64,000 bases of DNA from an uncultured Bacteroidota bacterium (GTDB taxonomy: Bacteria; Bacteroidota; Bacteroidia; Chitinophagales; Chitinophagaceae). The notes under the pieces were generated by a model. It did not search any database. It was not told the origin of the DNA and was given only the letters and a program-made list of their open reading frames with translations. This document shows positions 52,233-60,437 of this stretch, piece after piece. The stretch is taken from assembly GCA_903882805.1 (NCBI GenBank), contig CAIRYK010000042.1, positions 186,001-250,000 of the forward strand, in the 5' to 3' direction. A program made the translations under genes and the position numbers. Each line of letters opens with the position of its first letter. Within the stretch, counting starts at the first letter, position 1.

Positions 52233-54890
52233 ATGGAAGAATTACAAACCGATGGACTAAGTGTAATTATAAATGTACTACTGCAAGTAAGCGATTGCGT
52301 TTTAGAAATTTCTGACAGCCATATTCTCACCAATGTATGGAACAATACAGAGGACACAAGCTTTTTTTTTACTTCAAAAAATATAGGCAGTCCTATTACT
52401 TCTTTAGACCACATACCCTTCAAAACACAACTTACAAACCTGGTTAGCGCTTTTTTTCAAACCGGTGAAAAAGGCGCGTTCAATTATTCTGGCATAACAG
52501 AAAATAACCTCACTACCTATACAATAAAGGGAATAAACAGCCATCCAAGCACAGGTTACATGCTGGCTACTATAGAGCGTCATAGTTCGCCGCTTTCGAA
52601 GGGGCCAGTTGAATCGGAATGGGTAATGGCCCTCGACTCTTCGAGCGACGGCGTTTGGGACATAAACCTTGAAACATCAACCATTTCATTTTCGGAGAAA
52701 TGGCACCGAAATTTCAAATATGCCGCTAACGAAATAACCACCATAAATCAGTGGACTGCCTTGGTTCATCCCGACGACCTGAAAGCATTGATTAATATCA
52801 TTGAAGCCCATTTTGCCGGCACGATTCCATTTTACCATGCCGATATACGTATAATGCAAAAGGACGGCAATTACCGATGGGTGGCCAGTAAGGGTGTATT
52901 CATATCGAAAGGGGCTGATGGCAAACCTATGCGTTTCATAGGCACTCATACTGATATTAACCAACAAAAAATTGCCGAAGAAAAATACCACGATACTGCC
53001 GCCTTGCTGGCGCAACTTATCAACAATCTGCCAATAGGTATTGCGCTTACCGGAGGCGATAATAGATTTATATATGCTAACCAGATGTTTTGCAACATCT
53101 ATGAAATAGCAGCAGGACCTGAATCGCTTGTAGGAACGGACATTGTAACTGGCATTCAGGAGTGGAAGCGCTTTTTCATCAACCAGGAAGCATTTGTTCA
53201 AAAAACAATGGAGAATTTAGCCAACCAGACTCCGTCGCTTAACGAAGAATGGATGCTGGAAGACGAGCGCATACTCAACCGTGATTATATTCCGTTGTCG
53301 TTATACAATAAAAAAAGTTGTTCATTGTGGTTGCTTACCGATATTACCAACCACAAGAATACCGAAAAACGATTTGAAGACCAACGCAATTTTTACGAAA
53401 ACGTACTCAATTGCATACCAGCTGACATTGCAGTATACGATATCAATCACAGGTATTTGTTTGTCAATCGCCACGCGTTCAAAAACGACGAGCTGCGCCG
53501 GTGGATGATTGGCAAAACAGACATAGACTATGCCCGGTACAGCAATAGGCCGGATTCTTTCTTCGAAACCAGATTTGCCCAAATGGACAACGCCGTTGCA
53601 AAACGGGAGCAAATAAAAAACATAGAAAAACTTATTGCAAAGGATGGAACCGTAGGTTATCACTTAAGGTTACTCAACCCCGTGTTTTACGAAAACGGCG
53701 AACTGGAAATGATCATGGCCTATGGCGCTAATATTACCGACCTGATAGTAGCGCAGGAGGCCATGAAAACCAGCGCCGACACTTTTGCCAGCGCATTCGA
53801 CTATTCAGGTATCGGCATGGCTATTATAAGCCCCGATGGCAAATGGCTTGATGTAAATAAAGTTTTGTGCCAGCTTACAGGTTATGTTAAAGATGAATTG
53901 CTGCAACTAAATATAAACGACATTACACATCCGGCTGATGTAGAAAAAGATCGAAATATGATAGTGCAACTACTACGCAAAGAACTAACTACATATTCGC
54001 AAGAAAAAAGATACATATCAAAAGAAAAGAAAATCATTTTAGTGTCGCTCACCGTATCGCTGGTATGGAACCCCGACAAAACGCCGAAGTTTTTCATAGC
54101 GCAGGTAGTAGATATTACCGCAAAAAAAGAACTGGAAAACGAAATAAACAGGAAAAATGTGACGCTTGAGGCTACCAAAACAAGCCTTGTGAACAAAATA
54201 AACCAACTCGAAGAATTAAGCCACATTATTGCGCACAATCTGCGTGGTCCAGCCAACAATATTAAAATGCTGAGCGATGTGCTCATTACAAAACACAACC
54301 CCCAGGCTACTGAAGCCGAACGTGAACTAAGCGCAGCATTTTCAGAACCAGAAACAATAGAACTTATAAGAGAAAGCAGCGTAGCGTTGGTTAGCAGTCT
54401 GGATACGCTAATGAAGATAACTGAAATAAAACTGAACAGTGAAATACCATTTGACGATTGTGATGTTTGTATTCTTATACAAGAAATAACCACACAATTG
54501 CAGGGTATCATATTCGAAAAACAAGCGGCCTTTCATGTAGATCTCCACCCAAAGAATGTAAAATACCCCAGAGCATATCTGGAAAGTATTTTGTATAATT
54601 TAATCAGCAATTCGCTTAAATACTCGAAACAGGGAATACCGCCAGTTATCACCATAAAATCCCGAATAGTAGACGACCGGGTGCAGATATCGGTAAAAGA
54701 TAATGGCATGGGTATAGACCTTAATAAATATGGCTCAAAAATGTTTAAACTGAATCAGGTTTTCCATAAGGGCTATGATAGTAAAGGGGTGGGATTATAC
54801 ATTACCAAAACACAGATAGAATCATTTGGAGGAAAAATAGAAGTGCATAGCGAACTAAATGAAGGATGCGAGTTTGTGGTTACGCTTTAA
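52233..54890 (+). CDS. Cytoplasmic multi-PAS sensor histidine kinase
   Basis: 885 residues, with no clear membrane span. After an N-terminal region of about 130 residues come four PAS-like units: about 130-250 with a PAC-like tail (RWVASKGVFISKGADGKPMRFIGTHTDINQQK), about 255-365, about 385-510 (FYENVLNCIPADIAVYD) and about 515-640 (FDYSGIGMAIISPDGKW, the last with PAC). A coiled coil leads to HisKA with His668 (HIIAHNLRGPANNIK) and an HATPase domain (DNGMGIDL; GVGLYITKTQIESFGG). It should sense an internal signal such as redox or light or a ligand. No receiver is fused and no regulator gene is adjacent. It follows wecB by 157 bases, and I found no clear promoter. Confidence 0.9.
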   Translation: MEELQTDGLSVIINVLLQVSDCVLEISDSHILTNVWNNTEDTSFFFTSKNIGSPITSLDHIPFKTQLTNLVSAFFQTGEKGAFNYSGITENNLTTYTIKGINSHPSTGYMLATIERHSSPLSKGPVESEWVMALDSSSDGVWDINLETSTISFSEKWHRNFKYAANEITTINQWTALVHPDDLKALINIIEAHFAGTIPFYHADIRIMQKDGNYRWVASKGVFISKGADGKPMRFIGTHTDINQQKIAEEKYHDTAALLAQLINNLPIGIALTGGDNRFIYANQMFCNIYEIAAGPESLVGTDIVTGIQEWKRFFINQEAFVQKTMENLANQTPSLNEEWMLEDERILNRDYIPLSLYNKKSCSLWLLTDITNHKNTEKRFEDQRNFYENVLNCIPADIAVYDINHRYLFVNRHAFKNDELRRWMIGKTDIDYARYSNRPDSFFETRFAQMDNAVAKREQIKNIEKLIAKDGTVGYHLRLLNPVFYENGELEMIMAYGANITDLIVAQEAMKTSADTFASAFDYSGIGMAIISPDGKWLDVNKVLCQLTGYVKDELLQLNINDITHPADVEKDRNMIVQLLRKELTTYSQEKRYISKEKKIILVSLTVSLVWNPDKTPKFFIAQVVDITAKKELENEINRKNVTLEATKTSLVNKINQLEELSHIIAHNLRGPANNIKMLSDVLITKHNPQATEAERELSAAFSEPETIELIRESSVALVSSLDTLMKITEIKLNSEIPFDDCDVCILIQEITTQLQGIIFEKQAAFHVDLHPKNVKYPRAYLESILYNLISNSLKYSKQGIPPVITIKSRIVDDRVQISVKDNGMGIDLNKYGSKMFKLNQVFHKGYDSKGVGLYITKTQIESFGGKIEVHSELNEGCEFVVTL

Positions 54891-54993
54891 CTCTGTCATT
54901 TATCCTTGTGATGGCCAATGGTCTTGACGGATTGAACTAATTTTACACGGCGTTAATTAAACCAGTCTTTTATCCAACCGCCCATATAAATAT

Positions 54994-56901
54994 ATGCCCG
55001 GAAAAATCAGCAATATTATCAACCTCATTACTAATATGGGGGGGCGCTACGTAGGCTTCAGAGCAACTCACGAAGTGATGAGGCGTACAGGTATGCTGAA
55101 ACGGAAATTCCCGACAAACCCACCCTACCAACAATATTTAACCCTTGCCGACTGGAAACGCACCCCTGCAAAATTTTTTTTCACCAATCGCGAATCGCTC
55201 GATTTTGAACGACGTCCTTCACAAGACCTTAAAACGAGGTTCGAGGATTATAAAGCGGGCAAATTCCTGCTCTTTAATAGCATTAGCGCCAACCTTGGCG
55301 CCGATTACGACTGGATAACCAATCCCGATACACAATATAAATACGACATTAGCAAACACTGGACCGAAATACCAGATATGTCGAAAGAAGCGGGCGACAT
55401 CAAGTATGTATGGGAAAAATCGCGCTTTTCGTATCTACACGATATTATCAGATACGATTACCACTTCCGGCAAGATTGCGCCTCGCTGGTATTTGCCGAT
55501 ATTCTATCCTGGATAAAGGCTAACCCGGTAAATTGCGGACCAAACTACCGCTGTAGTCAGGAAATGTCGTTGCGCACGCTCAACTGGCTGTTTGCGCTGC
55601 ACTACTACCGCAACTCACCTTTGCTTACCGACGAGGTTTTCAACCAGATGCAATATGCCCTTTACTGGCACTTGCATCATGTATACAATAATATCAACTT
55701 TTCGCGCATAGCGGTGCGCAACAACCACGCCATTAGCGAAACCCTTACGCTTTACCTTGGAGGGTTGTTTTTCCCTACCCTACCGGGCGCAGCAACCTGG
55801 AAACAAAAAGGCAAACAATGGTTTGAAGAAGAAATTGCCTACCAGATATACAACGATGGTACGTTTCTGCAATATTCCATGAATTATCACCGTATTGTAG
55901 TGCAGCTGCTCACCTGGGGCATAACGCTATCTGAGAAAAACGGAGAGCGCTTTTCTGGCGCAGTTTACGACCGCGCAGGCAAATCGGTGCAATTTTTACG
56001 CACTTGCATGATAGACGAAAACGGATGGCTGCCTAACTATGGAGCTAACGACGGGGCTCTGTTTTTTAAACTAAGCGATGGCCATTACCGCGACTATAGA
56101 CCGCAGCTGCAAGCCCTTGCCGCAGCGCTGGGCATGAACGCCGGCATGCCAACCGATATGGAAGATGCACGCTGGTATGGCCTGCCTCCTGTAATAAATA
56201 ATGGCTGGCTGCCGCAAAATGGCGCGCACACCTTCGCCAAGGGCGGTTATTATGTGGTGCGCGAGCCCCATACGCTAACATTTATTAAGTGCGGCACCTA
56301 CCGAGATCGCCCGCAACATGCCGACGGCCTGCACCTGGATGTATGGTATAAAGGCGAAAACCTGCTGGTGGATGCCGGAAGTTATAAATATAATACTGAT
56401 GATGCTACGGTTCGCTATTTCAGCGGTACAGCGTCGCACAATACTGTGATGTTGGGCAACCACGACCAAATGCTGAAAGGCGGCCGGTTTATCTGGTATT
56501 ACTGGACCGAATGCCTGCTGCCAGCCGTTACAGAAAACAAAGACAACTTTACTTTTAGCGGAAGCATATTAGCCTTCAAACATATCAAGAACGGCATAGA
56601 GCATAAAAGAACGGTAATAAAACACAAAGGCTTACCTATATGGGAAATTACCGACCAAATTATTAACAAGCCCGATCAACTGCCTATGCGCCAGTTATGG
56701 CATCTGCCGCCCGATGAAGTAAATGCAATAACATTTGCTGCCACTACCAACACCGCGCCGCTACAGCCTGAGAAAAACGAAGGATGGCGATCGCAACTTT
56801 ATGGGTTTAAAGAAAAAACTACTGAATACTGCTTTACCACCGACGGCAACAACATAACAACCACCATAAGCATAGCAGCCGAAACAATAGCGGTGAATTA
56901 A
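54994..56901 (+). CDS. Heparinase II/III-like (alginate lyase-like) protein
   Basis: 635 residues. The N-terminal alpha/alpha toroid (about 40-380) contains YRCSQEMSLRTLNWLFALHYY and INFSRIAVRNNHAISETLTLYLGG; the C-terminal Heparinase_II_III beta-sandwich holds RPQHADGLHLDVWYKGENLLVDAGSYKYN and SGTASHNTVMLGNHDQ, with the conserved His residues. Such proteins beta-eliminate uronic acid-containing polysaccharides, and in glycan loci they are often linked to bi-domain oxidoreductases, as here. There is no obvious signal peptide, so location is uncertain. Its gene precedes a short lipoprotein gene and lies upstream of the divergent NDH-2/sigma pair. Confidence 0.9.
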   Translation: MPGKISNIINLITNMGGRYVGFRATHEVMRRTGMLKRKFPTNPPYQQYLTLADWKRTPAKFFFTNRESLDFERRPSQDLKTRFEDYKAGKFLLFNSISANLGADYDWITNPDTQYKYDISKHWTEIPDMSKEAGDIKYVWEKSRFSYLHDIIRYDYHFRQDCASLVFADILSWIKANPVNCGPNYRCSQEMSLRTLNWLFALHYYRNSPLLTDEVFNQMQYALYWHLHHVYNNINFSRIAVRNNHAISETLTLYLGGLFFPTLPGAATWKQKGKQWFEEEIAYQIYNDGTFLQYSMNYHRIVVQLLTWGITLSEKNGERFSGAVYDRAGKSVQFLRTCMIDENGWLPNYGANDGALFFKLSDGHYRDYRPQLQALAAALGMNAGMPTDMEDARWYGLPPVINNGWLPQNGAHTFAKGGYYVVREPHTLTFIKCGTYRDRPQHADGLHLDVWYKGENLLVDAGSYKYNTDDATVRYFSGTASHNTVMLGNHDQMLKGGRFIWYYWTECLLPAVTENKDNFTFSGSILAFKHIKNGIEHKRTVIKHKGLPIWEITDQIINKPDQLPMRQLWHLPPDEVNAITFAATTNTAPLQPEKNEGWRSQLYGFKEKTTEYCFTTDGNNITTTISIAAETIAVN

Positions 56902-56926
56902 AATAGAATAATATTCAATTGGGGTT

Positions 56927-56934
56927 TATCTTTG
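56927..56934 (+). promoter_or_regulatory. -7 promoter element before the small lipoprotein gene
   Basis: TATCTTTG matches TAnnTTTG exactly, 18 bases before ATG 56952. It argues for starting the gene at 56952 and not at 56919. Confidence 0.5.
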
Positions 56935-56951
56935 CCCCACTTCTTAGAAAC

Positions 56952-57455
56952 ATGAAAGCAAAACTGAAACTACTTACCATATTTGTACTGATCGCATTTT
57001 GGATAACATCGTGCGCACCCAAGTACCATGCCGATGACCACAGAGGGTACTACCCCGATGGCGACTACAAAGAGCACCACTACCTCAACAAAAAGACAGA
57101 ATTCAACCCTAAAAAAGAAGACCCTTCCAAGCTGAAAGGCAATAACACCAATAAAAAGAAAGAAGCCAAACAAAAAAATAAAGCACGCAAAGAAAAGCAA
57201 GCTGCCGAAAAAGAACAACGCGCTGCGGCAAAAGAAGCTGCCGCAAAAGCCAAGGCAGATAGAAAAGCAGCGGAACAAGAACTTGCCGATAAAATAAAAG
57301 CGGAAAAGGAACAAGATAAAGCCAAGGACGAACCCAAAAAAGAAGAAACGCCAAGCGCTGAACCTAAACCAACCGAAGAACCTAAAAAGGAGGAACCTAA
57401 GCCAGCCGAGGAACCCAAAAAGGAAGAGCCGAAGCCGGAGGAGCCGCAGAAGTAA
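56952..57455 (+). CDS. Lysine/glutamate/proline-rich lipoprotein
   Basis: 167 residues from ATG 56952. A lipoprotein signal ends WITSC (Cys20); the mature N-terminus has many His/Tyr residues (APKYHADDHRGYYPDGDYKEHHYL). Then comes a highly charged Lys/Glu/Ala helix (about 60-130, KKKEAKQKNKARKEKQAAEKE and repeats) and a C-terminal Pro-rich tail with near-repeats EEPKKEEPKPAEEPKKEEPKPEEPQ-like. It resembles small cell-envelope proteins that span the periplasm or link to the cell wall, but I assign no function. Repetitive composition makes paralog comparison unreliable. Confidence 0.75.
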   Translation: MKAKLKLLTIFVLIAFWITSCAPKYHADDHRGYYPDGDYKEHHYLNKKTEFNPKKEDPSKLKGNNTNKKKEAKQKNKARKEKQAAEKEQRAAAKEAAAKAKADRKAAEQELADKIKAEKEQDKAKDEPKKEETPSAEPKPTEEPKKEEPKPAEEPKKEEPKPEEPQK

Positions 57456-57583
57456 CCATCGATTTTAATACCGTATTTGTATAATATAGCGAGACGGCAA
57501 CACTTACCCCAACAAATAAAATCTCTAATTTGGCAACGGTTGTGCCATCCCGCTATAAACTGCAATAGATTAATCACATGTTG

Positions 57584-58948
57584 CTAAAGCCCATGTATAT
57601 CTAATGATGTTGAATGAAGGCATCTTCTTGAATGCTGATCAATTTCAGCTGTTTTTTGCACAAAAGGTCTTATGATCAATCTGTTTCCTTTTTCGTAGGT
57701 AAGAAAACTCCAGCACCAGTTGGCCAGTACCACCAATTTATTTCTAAACCCAACCAGGTAGCTGATATGAATGAGCAGCCACATTAGCCACGCCATCCTT
57801 CCTTTTAGTTTTAGCCCTACCGGAAATTCAGCAACTGCTTTTTTTCTGCCAATAGTAGCCATCGCTCCCTTATCCAGATACTTAAAAACCTTAGGGCGCA
57901 ACCCGCCGTGTATCTGCTGTATAGCCATACCCAAGTAAGCGCCCATTTGCATGGCCGGCTGCGCAACGCCGGGCAGGCCAGCCGGATATTTACTTGTTTT
58001 GAAGGAGGCAATGTCGCCGATAGCGAAAATATTTGTGAAGCCGCGTACCATACAATATTCATTCACTACAAGTTTTCCTTTTTCTACACAGGCTGCAGGC
58101 ATTCCTTCCGGCATATTCCCTTTTACCCCTGCCGACCATATTACTGTACTACTGTCTATCGTTTCACCATTACTCAGTATCAGCGTCTTACCATCATAAT
58201 GTTGGGCTTTTGCATTTGTCAGCACTTTTACGCCCATACTCAACAGGTCGTTGCCAGCTACTACCCCTGCGGTTGGAGACATAGCTGGTAACAGGCACTC
58301 GCCACCCTCAAGCAAGTAAATGTTCATATCTGCCATATTGAGCGTAGGGAAATCCTTTGTTAGCACATGCTTTCTCAGTTCTGCTATTGCGCCAGCCATT
58401 TCCACGCCTGTAGGTCCACCACCAATTATTACAATTGTCAGTAATTTTTTCTGCTCCTCTTTATCTACAGTCAGGCTGGCCTGTTCCAATGTCTGAATCA
58501 ACTGACTTCTTACATTTAGTGCGTCGGGAATGGTTTTTAGTGGTAAGGCATATTTTTCCATACCCGAATTGCCAAAATAATTGGTCTTAGACCCGGTTGC
58601 AATGATAAGGTAGTCGAAAAAAACCGTTCCAACAGGCGTAACAATCTGCATCGACTGCGCATCAATGCGCGTTACTTCCAGCATCCTATAATGAAAATCT
58701 TCAGCTTCCCACATTTCTTTGCGCAACGGACTGGCAATAGCATCGGGTTGCAGTCCCGCGGTAGCCACCTGATACAATAGGGGATGAAATGTATTGTAAT
58801 TTTGCTTGTCGAACACCACCACCTGAAAACCCTTACCCCGCAAATTGTTGATGGCAGCAAGTCCGCCAAAACCTCCGCCTATAATTACTACCCTTGGTTT
58901 TCCTGTTTCTGGAATGTTTACTGATGTGCTGGAAACGCAATCTGTCAT
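57584..58948 (-). CDS. ndh: Type II NADH dehydrogenase (NDH-2-like) / FAD-dependent oxidoreductase
   Basis: 454 residues from ATG 58948. FAD-binding GxGxxG-type motif VVIIGGGFGGLAA at the N-terminus, NAD-binding TIVIIGGGPTGVEMAGAIAEL in the middle, and the FAD-contacting NIFAIGDIASF. The C-terminal MAWLMWLLIHISYLVGF stretch fits the membrane-anchoring end of NDH-2. It would oxidise NADH and reduce quinone without pumping protons. A frame start at 58996 is possible, but it overlaps the likely promoter and the family's start is near the FAD motif, so ATG 58948 is chosen. It is divergent from the ECF41-type sigma gene, and an ECF41-like promoter lies directly upstream. Confidence 0.9.
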   Translation of the reverse strand: MTDCVSSTSVNIPETGKPRVVIIGGGFGGLAAINNLRGKGFQVVVFDKQNYNTFHPLLYQVATAGLQPDAIASPLRKEMWEAEDFHYRMLEVTRIDAQSMQIVTPVGTVFFDYLIIATGSKTNYFGNSGMEKYALPLKTIPDALNVRSQLIQTLEQASLTVDKEEQKKLLTIVIIGGGPTGVEMAGAIAELRKHVLTKDFPTLNMADMNIYLLEGGECLLPAMSPTAGVVAGNDLLSMGVKVLTNAKAQHYDGKTLILSNGETIDSSTVIWSAGVKGNMPEGMPAACVEKGKLVVNEYCMVRGFTNIFAIGDIASFKTSKYPAGLPGVAQPAMQMGAYLGMAIQQIHGGLRPKVFKYLDKGAMATIGRKKAVAEFPVGLKLKGRMAWLMWLLIHISYLVGFRNKLVVLANWCWSFLTYEKGNRLIIRPFVQKTAEIDQHSRRCLHSTSLDIHGL

Positions 58949-58996
58949 AACTTTAGTTTTTAAATCAACTCCGGTTATTTTATCCGGTATATACAA

Positions 58997-59023
58997 GACT
59001 AATGAAGCCGTATTTTTGTGACA
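58997..59023 (-). promoter_or_regulatory. ECF41-type sigma promoter driving the NDH-2 gene
   Basis: On the minus strand TGTCACA (59023-59017), a 16-base spacer and AGTC (59000-58997). The consensus reported for ECF41 sigma factors is TGTCACA-N16-CGTC, so the -35 and the spacer match exactly and the -10 by three of four bases. It points into the NDH-2 gene and leaves a leader of about 40 bases before ATG 58948. Confidence 0.65.
59011..59018 (+). promoter_or_regulatory. -7 promoter element of the ECF41-type sigma gene
   Basis: TATTTTTG matches TAnnTTTG exactly, 27 bases before ATG 59046. It overlaps the -35 element of the ECF41 promoter on the opposite strand, so the two promoters would compete. 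Confidence 0.55.
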
Positions 59024-59045
59024 CTATATCGAAATATTTTTTTTG

Positions 59046-59890
59046 ATGGACATTTACACCAACAATAGCGACATATTGGGCGACTACCGGCCACAACTTT
59101 TGCAACTGCTTACAAGATGACGCAAAGCATGGCAGAGGCCGAGGACATATTACAGGATGCACAACTGGCACTACTGGCGGTGAATGCAGCCTCAATTTCG
59201 TCACCGCGAGCTTACCTTATGCGCACGGTTGTCAATAAAAGTATAAATAGCATCAATAAGCGGAAACTGATCAACTATCCGGGCATAGATCTCCCCGAAC
59301 CGCTCACTGAGCACAAGTGCGCTTCAATATCCCAGTACGATGTAACTTATGGTTTGCTACTATTGTTGCAGCGTCTTAATCCACAGGAACGAGCCGTTTT
59401 TATACTAAGAGAGAGTTTTGACTACGAATACGCAGAAATCGCAGAAATATTGGATATTACAACCGACAATTGCCGGCAAATTTATCATAGATCGAAAGAA
59501 CGTGTTGGCAAAAAGACATCAAGATTCAATACCTCTGCTGCCGAAAACCGGGCATTTTCTGAGGCATTTATGAAAGCTGCTTCGGGCGAACTGTCTGAAT
59601 TCGTGAAGATGTTGAAAAAAGACATGATCATATACTCCGATGGTGGCGGTAAAGTGTCGGCCGCTATACATCCTATTATTGGCTTAGAAAATTGTCTTAA
59701 ATTCCTGCAAGGCCTGAATGCTAAGCGCGGCAACGACCTCTACTCAACCTCTACTTCATTAAATGGGCAACCGGCAATGGTGTTTTATCTTAAAGAAACC
59801 AATGCTGTAGATACTATAGTATTGCTCGAAAATGAGGAAAACTCTATATCGGCCATGTATGTGGTTCGCAATCCCGATAAGTTCTTTTAG
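59046..59890 (+). pseudogene. ECF41-type RNA polymerase sigma factor with a one-base frameshift
   Basis: Translation from ATG 59046 gives MDIYTNNSDILGDYRPQLLQ and then a stop at 59118-59120; the correct frame resumes at about 59108 with Y-K-M-T-Q-S-M-A-E-A-E-D-I-L. Adding one G in CTGCT near 59108 restores an uninterrupted product of about 281 residues: region 2 (AEDILQDAQ), region 4 helix (LNPQERAVFILRESFDYEYAEIAEIL) and a fused C-terminal SnoaL-like domain. The ECF41 landmarks are all present: LPEPL (for WLPEPL), DGGGK and NPDKF. The start at ATG 59117 would lose region 2.1. It may be a true mutation, a sequencing error or programmed frameshifting. It is divergent from NDH-2, a likely target. 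Confidence 0.85.
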
Positions 59891-60183
59891 CCCATATTTA
59901 TTACCCCAAACGTTTATTTTTTAATCGTACGAGCCATTTTTTACAAGAACCCTTACTCGAAGGCTGCACTTTACGCGATGGTAGGAAACAATACTCGCGC
60001 AAGACAGGTAATTTTTCATATTTTTTGTCGTTTACTCTCTGGATAAGAGGCCGACTTCTGGTCGACCAAAGATCGGAGTCGACAGTCATCAGGTTCGCGG
60101 ATGGTTGGGGATTGTCTGAACAACTTATTAAGCTGTTTTTTTGTTTAGCTGCTAGGTTTCGGTGGGTATATTAAATGCCGATA

Positions 60184-60250
60184 TGCCCCGTTAGTGGGCA
60201 ACCCTGTTTGTAGAAAAACATCGTAAATTACGGTTATGCCCTTATGGGGC
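60184..60250. repeat. Dispersed two-hairpin element, copy B
   Basis: Hairpin 1 (TGCCC...GGGCA, 60184-60200) with a CGTTAG-containing loop, six bases, TTTGTAG (60207-60213), 23 bases, then hairpin 2 (GCCCttatGGGGC-like, 60237-60250). Order and spacings match copy A at 23609-23677, although the stems differ in sequence. Confidence 0.7.
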
Positions 60251-60286
60251 TATCCGGTTTGCGAATACGATAGCCCCTGGGGCATA
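60235..60286. repeat. Nested inverted repeat (each arm is itself a hairpin)
   Basis: The arm at 60235-60254 (TATGCCC..GGGGCTATC) is inverted at 60269-60286 (GATAGCCCC..GGGCATA) across 14 bases. Each arm can also fold on itself, so a cruciform or alternative RNA folds are possible. Confidence 0.65.
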
Positions 60287-60300
60287 GTATCTAACCTCCT

Positions 60301-60332
60301 CGAAGAGTCTCTGCCCTTAGCAGGACTCTTCG
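60301..60332. repeat. Strong 32-base hairpin
   Basis: CGAAGAGTC and CTGC pair with GCAG and GACTCTTCG (60301-60314 with 60320-60332), one bulged T and a CCTTA loop. No T run follows on the plus strand, so it is not a plain terminator; it resembles dispersed hairpin repeats. Confidence 0.65.
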
Positions 60333-60421
60333 ATACTCGCGCCGGGTGGTGCATGGTCGGAACCTTAACTCAGCCCCACCCCTTCACAAAAACATTATCT
60401 ACCACAACAACCGCTAATTAC

Positions 60422-60429
60422 TATTTTTG
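60422..60429 (+). promoter_or_regulatory. -7 promoter element of the GT4 gene
   Basis: TATTTTTG matches TAnnTTTG exactly and ends 8 bases before ATG 60438, implying a very short leader. Confidence 0.55.
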
Positions 60430-60437
60430 CGGTCGCA

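Larger units (their letters stand above)
59891..60437. other. 547-base intergenic region rich in palindromes
   Basis: No gene is visible; the open frame 60236-60592 overlaps the glycosyltransferase and is not credible. It contains a GGTCGACC palindrome inside a pair of GACT/AGTC-like arms near 60.05-60.1 kb, dispersed element copy B (60184-60250), a two-armed nested inverted repeat (60235-60286), and a 32-base hairpin (60301-60332). A -7 element closes it at 60422-60429. Confidence 0.7.

Noticed and set aside
57484-57560. Imperfect inverted repeat between the lipoprotein and NDH-2 genes
   Set aside because: Arms have several mismatches and a long loop; it may be a weak terminator, but I could not support it.
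59117-59890. ATG 59117 as a real start of the sigma gene
   Set aside because: It would omit the conserved start of region 2; the upstream frame with one extra base fits the family better.
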